A stretch of DNA of 64,000 bases from Brevipalpus yothersi (taxonomy: Eukaryota > Arthropoda > Arachnida > Trombidiformes > Tenuipalpidae): NCBI GenBank assembly GCA_003956705.1, contig QZCP01000009.1, positions 87,744 through 151,743 of the forward strand, written 5' to 3'. The notes beneath the pieces are model-generated. The model was not told where the DNA came from and searched no databases. It saw nothing but the letters and a program-made list of their open reading frames with translations. The position numbers were made by a program, and so were the translations under genes. How positions within the stretch are numbered: position 1 is the first letter of the stretch; each line of letters begins with the position of its first letter. Shown in pieces: positions 39,613-49,197 of the stretch.

Positions 39613-41830
39613 TTCACTTGTGACGATGGCAAAACCAGCTGATGCAGAGGAAAAAAGCAATGACTTCATCTATCAGGTAAGCTCATCTGAACCTGGTATG
39701 TGTGCAGGAAATTGATCATATCGAATCAGTGCTGAAACATTGAATTGTATAGCAAAAGCTTGTTAGGGTAACAAATTGATTAATTGGCTATATTTTAGGG
39801 AAGAGATAGACGAAGATCAAAGTGAATTTGATTATAAGCTCATTATTAAAGTAGAGCTTGTTAGCTTAAATGTGTCCATCTCATCGAGAGAAGGAAGAAA
39901 GGAAGGAAGATAGGAAGGAAGAGGAAGATAAAAAGAAATACTTTCAGAGAATCATCATGATGAAAATATTTATCACAATGAGGATAAGAAAAAAAATTGT
40001 AACAATCAGCCGGTTTGTGAGAAAAATTTGCGAATAAAGAATTTTTCCCAAGTCTTACATACACATACGATTCTCAGTATGCAATACAGAACTACAACTT
40101 CTCCTCACCTTGTCTGTTATATATGTATGGGTATTTGAGAGTAGAAGAAAGAGAGAGGGAGAGAGAGAGAAGAGAGCTTTTGTGTGTGATAAAATACGTT
40201 TAAGTGAAAAAAAGAGGGCCAAGGAGATTGCCCTGCTAGCACGAATGAGCCGCAAAAGACTGGCATTATTCAAACAAGCCGATATAATAATAACAACAGT
40301 AAAGCTGGTGAGCAATGTGTGGTCTGAATACATGGTCTCAATGGGAATGATTGTGAAAATTCCGACTTTTGACGGGGACAAAAATTCCTTGGGTCCTCAC
40401 AGAGAGCTGGTCAATGGTTTCCAGTGGATTGATGAGTTTTCTGGGGTTAGAATTTAAATGGCCAGATAAGAATGGTATGAGTAGATGAAAGCTCGTTTTC
40501 AACAATTTGAATTTAAATCTTTCTCCTGAGCTCAAAAAATGGAATTTGAGAATGTCTCGAGAGTGTATATTATTTGAAAAGTGCTTGTAAGCCCTCATTT
40601 CACGTGTGTGTGAGAAATAGAGAGAGATAGTATGTATGGGAAATTGAAGAACAAAATCTGACTTCAAATCGAGAACTTTATTCTCAAAACCACGATCAGA
40701 AGACTCAACACTTACAATGATAATTATGACCCTTTTTGGTGGAAATACTTTTGAATGTTTATTTTTCACTGGCCATTTGATCATCAGACTAATTTTCAAT
40801 CTGAGCAGAAATTTGATCTCTCTTTCGATCAACCCCTTCCAAGTCTTCGTGTCATGTTGATTCTCCTGATCTCTTTTTTTCAATTAATTAATCTAGTCAA
40901 TTCAATTTAAATTTTTCATCATCGTCACATTTCAATTTTTCAATCTTCCTCTCTTCATCATAATTTTTGGAGACTCAAATCTTCAAAGTTTCTTTTTGTG
41001 ATTCCTCAAAAACAGAATTTTCTTTCTTCCAAAATGATGGTGTTTCTTTTCTGGTAAATGAAAATGAACAAAAGAATTCCGTCTAAATAGGCTAATCAAC
41101 CGGTGGTAAGTATGAAAGTTTCATGTTTGTGTGTGTGCAAAACTTTCAATGAATGAAACTTTATGGTAAAAATAGACACGTCTAGATTTCAACATCTATT
41201 AGCCGCTTTTTTGAATTATCTATAAAATTTTCTATCTCCCTCATCTTATTTGATTGTAAAAGTATGAATAAAAATCATTATGAACGCTATGAGAGAGAGC
41301 AAAAAGTTGAAATTGAAATGACTGAAGCACGAGATGACAAAAATGTGGATTCATTCAAGATCATCATTTGCCATCAGTCGGAAACTGGTGAAGACAAATA
41401 TATTCACAATCATCATTGAGATCACGAAGAGGAAGAAATAATTGACTTATTGTGATATTCATTTGCACAATTGATGAGAATTTAAAAGTAACCAAAATGA
41501 GTCATGAAAGAAGCCCATAATATCTGGGCAATAAAAAAAAAGGAAGGAAAAGGAATAAAAAAAAAGGTTCTTTTTTTATCGATACTTACATCCTTTGGGT
41601 TTTTTGTTGACAAAACAGATGCGAAATAATCCTTCATCTCGACTGAAATATCTCAGATCAGTTTCAAATTCATCTAACATTTTACCATCACCACTTAAAC
41701 GCTCCTTGGTTGCATTACGATTAATCCGTATTTCATACCAATTATCGGTACTAAAAGCAATCGATAAACAGGCAACAGCAATCACACTAATTATGGTGGC
41801 AATTGACAAAGTGACCGCTGAACAGGCCAT
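21703..41830 (-). CDS. Claudin/PMP22-superfamily four-helix membrane protein
   Basis: Coding exons in transcript order are 41830-41590, 26655-26548, 23526-23389, 22174-21896 and 21809-21703 (stop TAA). All four introns are phase 1 with GTAAG/GTAAAA donors and cag acceptors, giving 290 residues. An in-frame TAA precedes the ATG. Helices are predicted near residues 5-27, 120-145, 151-172 and 207-232. The first extracellular loop has the superfamily signature in variant form: W31, then GLF at 67-69, C72 and C92 (W-GLx-C-C), plus a possible N-glycosylation site at N39 (NAT). The C-terminal tail is rich in Tyr, Pro, Gly and Gln (TYAYAYPGHY, YGSQYGSQYG). Such proteins act at cell junctions or as accessory subunits in the plasma membrane. 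The (S/T)DNWYE loop suggests the conserved arthropod claudin-like group, but I cannot name an orthologue. An extra small exon in the 15-kb first intron cannot be ruled out, because every junction is phase 1. Confidence 0.85.
23207..23253. repeat. (GA)n microsatellite
   Basis: Pure GA array between two exons of the claudin-like gene. Confidence 0.95.
23527..26547. other. Intron of the claudin-like gene (3.0 kb)
   Basis: This separates the first-loop exon from the second-helix exon. It contains a GA array at 25950-26001 and a short CA/TG stretch. The open frame at 24829-25038 (plus strand) has no domain resemblance and is not annotated. Confidence 0.7.
25950..26001. repeat. (GA)n microsatellite
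   Basis: Pure GA array in the 3-kb claudin-like intron. Confidence 0.97.
30591..30641. repeat. (GA)n microsatellite
   Basis: Pure GA array in the 15-kb claudin-like intron. Confidence 0.97.
35742..35814. repeat. (GA)n microsatellite with one GC interruption
   Basis: GA array broken once by GCGA near 35756; the only clear point change within a long array here. Confidence 0.95.
37511..37561. repeat. (GA)n microsatellite
   Basis: Pure GA array in the 15-kb intron. Confidence 0.97.
38735..38809. repeat. (GA)n microsatellite, 75 bp
   Basis: One of the longest uninterrupted GA arrays in the window. Confidence 0.97.
39576..39610. repeat. (CT)n microsatellite
   Basis: CT array on the plus strand in the 15-kb intron. 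Confidence 0.95.
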
Positions 41831-42673
41831 CGTGGCTAACGAATCACACACACAGAGAGCAGGTGAAAGTTAAATCAAAAAATAAATACACACACAAAGG
41901 TATGCAACAACACACACAAATCCAATGGGAAAAACACACACACACAACTATTATTATCAATCGATATTTAAAGTCACAACGTTCATAACATCAACGTTCT
42001 CTATGTGTCTCTCAGTCCGATGTATGATCAAATGACACCAGGACACTTCTCTCTGGTCAAGAACAAGAATCAACCAGAGATGATAAAAAGAGAGAGATGA
42101 TGAACCAAGGTAAAAAAAATTTTGGAGATCAACACAAAGGACACACACAACAGCTTGGTTCCTGAAACAAGAAAGAAGATGAAGTTCCGACTGATAAACG
42201 CAAGCGTTTCTGAAACTGAACTCTCAACGGCAAAGTTTCTCAACTTGTTGGAAAAAGTTTTTTTCTTCTCTTTCAACTCACGTTTCCATGGCAACCAAAA
42301 CACCTGTATTTGACTTGAGTGACATCTGTTGTGAATAAATGTAACTAAAATTGTAACCGTTGAAACACTTTTTGAGTCGGTTTATCATGTTAATGTTGTG
42401 TTCAGATAAGTTTCGGCTTCATGATGTATCATGATATTTTGTGTGTGTGTGTTTGAATTCATTTTGTTTGGATAAAATTTTTTTTTGCTCTTTATTAGTG
42501 ATTTGAGATGATCATTTTACGAATTTGTAACGGTAAGGTTAATTGATTTGGGTGGATTGTATTACATACGGTAGGTGTTGGTGATTTGGTGTGTTTGTTG
42601 ATTGATGCTGATTTCTTTTTTTTTATGTTTAAAGGAAAAAAGTGAAAGTGAATTTTTTTATCTAAATTCTGCC
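41831..42673. promoter_or_regulatory. Divergent promoter region between two start codons
   Basis: The claudin-like ATG (minus, 41830) and the Lys-rich gene's ATG (plus, 42674) point away from each other across 843 bp. Both promoters and 5' UTRs must lie here unless untranslated exons are further away. It holds short CA and GT runs (41885-41946, 42440-42451). No TATA or initiator could be assigned with certainty. Confidence 0.6.
42533..42634 (+). other. Possible 5' UTR intron of the Lys-rich gene
   Basis: A GTAAGG donor at 42533 and a T-rich tract ending in tttaaag at 42634 could define a 102-bp intron just before the start codon. Only the splice motifs support it. Confidence 0.35.
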
Positions 42674-45600
42674 ATGTCCAACGCGGGAGTTGAATCCGGT
42701 GGATCAGTGCGAACACTTTCATCCAAAATTGGTGCATGTCTTAATAAGAAGCGATCAGATTGGCCAGGTTGTCTGGTTAGATATACAAAGACAAAACCTT
42801 CCATTGATTATGCTATCAATCCGGATGCTGTTTCGAATCCGGATACTTTTTCCTATGATGATATAATTTCTAGTACATATGAATATGATGACAGTAAGGG
42901 TGATCATCGTCGTGCTGATGACGGTAATGACGATACAGGTGATAAACAAAATGATTCTCGTGGTAAATCATCATCTTCAAGAAGATCTGTTGAGAAACGA
43001 TCGAATGATGACAATGATTGTCAAGAATCATCTCAAGATTTTATAACTCCCACTGAGAGGAGAAATTTGGAAAAATTGAAAAAAAATCAACAAAAAGAAC
43101 TTGAGAAAAAAAGTGCCATTAAATTACAAGAAGAGCTCAAAAGTGGTCCATTGAGTGTATATTATTCATCAAAGAAAAGTCGATCAGACTCATCTAATCA
43201 TCGCTCCTCTTCACCTTCGAAAGAGGAAGTCGATACTTCAGATCATCATAAAGATTCACCTTTTGAACGTTCAACGTCGTCCAGCAGTAAGTGACACTTT
43301 TCTCCACCTCAATTGACCATGAAACCTATTTAGAAAAAAGTGATTTAATAATAAGGAAAATATTTCCTTCTCAGAAAAAGAGCAGCATGATGATCGTGGT
43401 AAGGATAAGTCCAAAGAAAAGGACTCTGGCAAGAAACGTGAAAAGAAAAGAGATCGTCATCATTCTCGTGAAGATTCGCCAGAACCATCAGAGAAAAAGA
43501 AGAAGGCCACAGCTAAAGAACTGTTAGAGAAAGTTAGACGGAAGAAGGAAAATGAAAAAACATCAACCAAAGCTCCAATCATCGGTAAACTGCCTGTACT
43601 CAGTAAGGCTAAGCAAGCGAGTGCAAAAATACAAGAGAAAAAAGAATCTGCTTCATCTGGAGACAATCCGTCTGCAACCAATGTAATTGAGCGACAAAGT
43701 TTTCTCGATGCAAATTTCAATTACTATGTTGATTGGTACATGCGAGCATATGGTGTTGATAAGTATACTGCGCAATATTATGCTCAATGCGTCATGGTAA
43801 TGAATGGTGATGTGAAAAGTTCAGAGGCCCTTTCATCTACCGATTATCAGGCTTTTGGTACGAATGAGAATCCGCCACCACCCCCACCTCCTCCTCCACC
43901 AGCTACCGAAGAAACAAAACCTGATGTCGAAGATGAGCCTGAAAAGATGGAGTCCGAACCACAAAAGGTTGAGAATAACCATGATGAGCCTCAGAAGGTC
44001 AGTGATGGTTGTATCTTTAGAAGATTTTAAAATGTGATTGTTTTTCCTATAGGAAAAAGAAGATCCTCCCATTGACAAAACCCCATCCAAAGAAGCAACT
44101 CCTATTAAAACTACAAATCCATCCCCAGAAAAAGGAAAAGAGAAAGAGAAAGAGAAAGAGATTGAAAAAGAAAAAGTAAATGAAAAAGAGATGATAAAGG
44201 AGAAAGACAAAGTAAAAGAGAAAGAAAAAGAGAAGGAAAAGGAAAAAGAGAAGGAGAAGGATAAGGATAAGGATAAAGAGAAAGAGAAAGAGAAGGAGAA
44301 CATCGACGATTCGTCTTCAAGTTCTGATAGCTCAAGTAGTTCTGAGCATTCTGAACCTAGTGAAAGCAGTAAGTTGGTCTTTTGCTTATACGCTCTATGA
44401 TTGTTATTCAAGTTGTTCATCAACAAAAATGCTGATATGAAACAGATATCTGATTTTTATAATGATCAATTAGATAATTTGTGTGTCATCACCTGAATCA
44501 ATGAGGTATTCTTCCAGAGATTATTCGTGAAAGGGGTCGAGAAACAGTTCTGTTTCTCCTCTGTAATCTCTGAAAGAGGCTTATTTGAGTGAAGGCAAAC
44601 AAATGAAATTGACTTCAATTATAAATGAAAGGGTTTTGTTCAGGTTGAGCTCAACTCGGCGATATATTAAATGTTTGTTCTTAAATTCTTTCTACTTTTG
44701 TCTTTCTAGAAAAAAAACGTTCAAAAGAAAAGAGTAAGAAAAGACACAAGGATCGCAGTAAAAGACACCATAAGGATCGCAGCAAAAAGCGTCACAAAGA
44801 TCGTAGTAAGAAACGCTCCAAAGACCATCGTAAAGAAAAATCTAAGAAAGATAGAAGTAGAGACAAGAGGAAAGATAAACATGATCGTGAAATTTCCCCT
44901 GATATTAAAGATAAAAAGAAAAAGTCGTCTCCACGTGATCAAGCAAAGCATAAGAAAGATGAAGAAAAGTCTCAGACCAAGCCTCCAATCATAGGAAAGT
45001 TACCAATTCTTAGTAAAGCCAAACTCACGAATAGTTCGATAGGCAATCGAGATGATAAAAAATCTCCCAACGTCAAAGATTCTACCTCAATTCCTCCTCT
45101 GGATCCTATTGACCAACAGAATTTTTTTATGAATGCTAACTACAATTATTATGTACAATGGTATATGAGTGCCTGTGGTATTGATAGATTAACTGCTCAA
45201 TATTATGCTCAATACATGATGGTCACTAATGGAGAGTTCAAAGGTTCTGATGTTCACTCTTGGCTCAATTACAGAGGTTATAAATACGTTGAGCCTTCTG
45301 TAGTTGACGCTTATCCTACTCCTCTTGTTGAGGCCTCAGGGGAAGACAAACCTGACCTGATGAAGGAAGATGTTTGCGCTTCTAGTGGAATCGAGACTGG
45401 AAAGGTGAGCAACAGATAAGCCATATCATGTAACTTCATGTACGTTATGAGATTCCTAATTCTCTTCTTTTTGTTTCAGATTGATGATACAATGGAAATA
45501 GATGCCGAGGTTGTTGATTCCAAAATTGAAACGGAACCTCTAGTCAAAAACAATGAACCTCTGGATGAGTTAAAAGATGGAGAGGATGTAAAGGTTAAAA

Positions 45601-46269
45601 TGGAGGAGAATGAAACTGAGCATTCCATGCAAGCGAAAGTCGAACTGAATGAAGAACCCAAAGACATTCCTCAGAACGGTATAGATGTAAACCCTGTCAT
45701 CGAAGAGAAAATTGAGAGCAATCAGTTGAAGGAGGCTGATTCGATCAAATTAGAACAAGATAAATCAGATCTAGATGGATTTCAAAAAATCGAGGTGATT
45801 GTACCTAGTATACCAATCAGTGCCAATGAAGTGAGTGATATTGAGATTTCATGTTTGCACATTCCTGAAATTATAATAATCTCTATTTTCTTGTTTCCGT
45901 TCATTTTTTTCATTTTCTCAGATGCTTATGACCTCCCAAAGTGCCGATATCTCTTTACCTGAAGGATTAGATTTCATAAGAGAACAAACAGAATCTCCTC
46001 CGCCTCCTCCTCCGCCACCAAAGCGACCTAACATGACCACCCTCATAGCAAATCATTCAATTATATTACCTAATGGACAAAAGTTGTCTCCTGGTACAGA
46101 ACAAATCATTGTTCATCCCTATCCTTCTTCACATCCTTTCGGATCCAATTTTTGTGCTGAAGATTTCACCAAAGCCTATCAAGAATGTAAATCAGAACTG
46201 ATTGATTCTGTTAAATCAACGCCAAGTACATGTACATCAGGTCAAGAGGGTATTGGCTTCCACGATTAG
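42674..46269 (+). CDS. Lys/Arg/Ser-rich protein with duplicated Tyr/Trp module
   Basis: Six exons are read: 42674-43286, 43375-43997, 44053-44368, 44710-45404, 45480-45830 and 45922-46269 (stop TAG). Intron phases are 1, 0, 1, 0, 0, and the total is 981 residues. I do not recognise the family. Residues 205-270 are basic and charged. Residues 272-284 (PIIGKLPVLSKAK) lead into a Tyr/Trp-rich block at 319-356 (starting FNYYVDWYMRAYGVD). Both elements recur at 610-622 (PIIGKLPILSKAK) and 662-699 (starting YNYYVQWYMSACGID). Exon 3 carries a long Lys-Glu/Lys-Asp alternating tract followed by a Ser/Asp/Glu run. Exon 4 opens with repeats of the KKRHKDRS kind. Two proline runs follow the first block and begin the last exon. 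This composition is typical of nuclear RNA-processing or chromatin-associated proteins, which is inference. The end of the last exon (NHSIILPNGQKLSPGTEQII onward) is not low-complexity and may be a conserved C-terminus. Confidence 0.85.
43287..43374. other. Short intron of the Lys-rich gene (88 bp)
   Basis: The donor is GTAAGT at 43287 and the acceptor is ccttctcag ending at 43374. It is phase 1 and contains an in-frame stop, so retention would truncate the protein. Confidence 0.8.
44369..44709. other. Intron of the Lys-rich gene (341 bp)
   Basis: The donor is GTAAGT at 44369 and the acceptor is tctttctag ending at 44709; it is phase 1. No coding content was seen. Confidence 0.8.
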
Positions 46270-47130
46270 CTTTTCCATTTTTGGTTGATTTTTTCACTGT
46301 CAGAAATCATGTCATATCTGGTCTCTCAGAGACAAGCCTGTTCATGACTGAAATAGGTATTTCACCCCTTTCCACGGAACTTCGCTGGGTTACTGGATTC
46401 TGAAGCTTATTTCTCGCCCTCAAGGTCATTAATACATTCTTGTTCGAGTGGACTGGACGAAAAATTGATCTCATTAAATTTTTTTACCGATAATTTTTTA
46501 TGGTTACCTTTATCATCGGTAAGTCACTGATTTTTTATGTTTTCTTCGAATTTGGAACTATTTTCTAATGAAACATTATCCAGGGATTTTGCAATCTCAT
46601 TTCAAGAAATATACATTCATCAATCCCGAAGAGAAATTATTCGTCAAACTTTCTTACAAGTTCCAGGCTCGATTCAAGTGGATGAGAATGTGGTTTGAAA
46701 GCGAAGAGCACCCATTTTGCTCTTTATCAGACTCCTAAACTCAGGCTCTAGTAAACTTTGATTCGTAGGACGCTTTTCTTATGAATTTTTTCTTTTCAGA
46801 TTCTTTTCACCTGATGGTTACACATTCGAATGAACATACCACAAACCATTTGAACTCTGGCTTTTTCAATTTGACAAAGAGGCTCTCTATTCTTGTGCAT
46901 CCGATATCAGCTGTTCCTGGTAGCCTGTTCATTTATACTTCTGAGAACATGAATCCTGAACTTGATTCGATGGGAACATTTATGTTAGGGAAATGAAAAT
47001 GGCTCAGTTTCTTATTTTTTCTCCTGCGTAAATGAGCATCTCTCCATAATTTTTATCCAAGAGTTACGATCAGCTCTTGCGTATAATTTCTGGAATTCTA
47101 CTCTGTTTCATCCGACCTTTGGCATAAATC

Positions 47131-47136
47131 AATAAA
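47131..47136 (+). promoter_or_regulatory. Candidate poly(A) signal of the Lys-rich gene
   Basis: This AATAAA lies 0.86 kb past the stop at 46269 and is the first clear one I noticed on this strand. Nothing but the motif and its position supports it. Confidence 0.4.
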
Positions 47137-47717
47137 ATTACTGCTCATGGTTACTAAATTTGATCCAAGAACTTCAACTGGATTTTTAGTCCTTGAAACG
47201 AATCGATGTTCGGTCAGATATAAGTACTACATGGAAGCTGTTAGTGTTATGGTATCAAAGTTTAACCTCAAGTTATGATTAATGATGAAACGTATCCCTA
47301 ACAGCCGATATTTTCCAAGAATAGCCATAATCGATCTTGTCACTAATCACTTATCATCATAAGCCTTCAAACGTTACTCTCGGTAAACTTGATCAACTTT
47401 TTTCACTGTAGGCTCACCATTGAGAAGCCTTCTTTCGGCCTTCTCTTCTCGCTGTTCATCTGCCTTCATTCGAATTATTTTTTTCCAAAATCTTTGTATT
47501 AATATTGCTCTTAGAGTGAAAAAAGGAGTAGGACAAAACTTACTGTTAATATACTGTATCATCTACCACAACATGTTCATCAAAACGCCTCGCGGAGGCT
47601 ATCAGTCGACCGATTATCTATCTTCTTGAGACTAGCTGTTGGTGTTTGTATGTGGATATTTTAAAGCGCCCAAACTTCAAAACGTGGGCTCGACTTAGGA
47701 GACATCATATTTACTTT

Positions 47718-47722
<5 letters not shown>

Positions 47723-47771
<49 letters not shown>
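47723..47771. repeat. (GA)n microsatellite
   Basis: Pure GA array in the gene-poor region. Confidence 0.97.
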
Positions 47772-47775
<4 letters not shown>

Positions 47776-48299
47776 AGGCTAAAATCAACAGATAATAGCC
47801 TCAAATGTTTCATCTAATATTGGCTGTGAATGGTGCTAAGTATGTACCTCGAAGAAGTTCGATTAAGGCCAAATTTACGACTTTCAGTTGCCCTTCTCAA
47901 CCCTAAAAGCAGGATCGCCAAGCCTCGGTAACGATAATGATAATAGTTTCTCTCTCCTCACAAATGTGTATGTGTGTGTTAACTCGAGTTAAGATTGGCA
48001 CGTCACGCCTCTGAGATGGCCATTCGTACGCCGACCTGATCTCATCATTCAATTTTACCGGAGGACATGAATTTTTCTCGGTATATATTTGATGTACATC
48101 TCCAATAGTCCATGGGCTGGATCGTGAATACTTTTGTGTGAGCATATTTTCTTACTATTATTCTTATATGGGAATCATTTATTACAATATATGCTAATCA
48201 GAAGCTGATCGCTTACCTGATTGATGCAAATTTTAACCCTTCCACTCCACTCTTCCTCTTCTTTTTCCACATCATTCAGATAAATACACAACTAAAATA

Positions 48300-48422
<123 letters not shown>

Positions 48423-49124
48423 CTTTTACAGGAGTGTTGGAACTTTTGAAAAATTGAACAGAAAAGCAACCGCTGATGTTTCACTTTTATTCATGAAGCA
48501 GCGAAATTTATTGTAAATTCATTGATTTAAATGGCCCAATCAAGAAGAAGAAGAAGAAGAGAGCAAAGATCCTGATCAAAAATTAGCTGAGCCCTAGAAT
48601 GCATATTTGTCTCTATCCAAATTTAACCCTTCATCGCAGAAAATCCCGATCAAATGATTGAGCACAGATGAAGGCCTAATTTTTGGCCATCAATCCGTGG
48701 ACAAGATGGCTTTAACACGCTATTTTAGATGGAAATTTTTTTGCTTTATCAAATTTTGCCGATCAATTGGCCGAGTTCAATTGTGATAAGAATCTGGTGC
48801 CAATATTTTTCCATTTGAACTAGTTTAAAGAGGAAGAAAAAAAGAAGTGGAACCCTATCTGTAACTTTTATGCAATTGATAAAAATATAAATATGCTGAT
48901 CATCAAAATGAAATGGTCATATATCATTCAAGAATTGGTCACACGCTTTAACTTTTAGCTGCACATCACAACTACTACACTATCACTACAAATATTTAAC
49001 CCTCAATATTGAGATGTCATTTTCATGAAGAGAGTAAAACTTCCATTTAAGTGCTTGGCTCCTCATGTCGGAACGAAGAGGCCGAAAAAAGGGCCTCAAA
49101 CATGGCCCATTCATGGATACACTT

Positions 49125-49128
<4 letters not shown>

Positions 49129-49193
<65 letters not shown>
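49129..49193. repeat. (CT)n microsatellite
   Basis: Pure CT array of 65 bp. Confidence 0.97.

Positions 49194-49197
<4 letters not shown>

Larger units (their letters stand above)
26656..41589. other. First coding intron of the claudin-like gene (14.9 kb)
   Basis: The minus-strand donor GTAAGT lies at 41589 and the acceptor ttcacag ends at 26656. This is by far the largest intron in the window. It contains GA/CT arrays at 30591-30641, 35504-35529, 35742-35814, 37511-37561, 38735-38809 and 39576-39610, plus short CA/TG runs. I see no convincing nested gene, RNA gene or transposon ends. Many small open frames are just translated GA repeats. Confidence 0.65.

Noticed and set aside
40110..40457. 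Plus-strand frame with slightly higher GC and an IPTFDGD segment
   Set aside because: The segment recalls retroelement gag proteins, but one short resemblance without protease, polymerase or terminal repeats is not enough to call a mobile element.
43833..44426. 197-codon minus-strand frame rich in Phe/Ser/Leu
   Set aside because: It is the antisense shadow of the Lys-Glu tract and polyproline of the plus-strand gene and crosses its intron.
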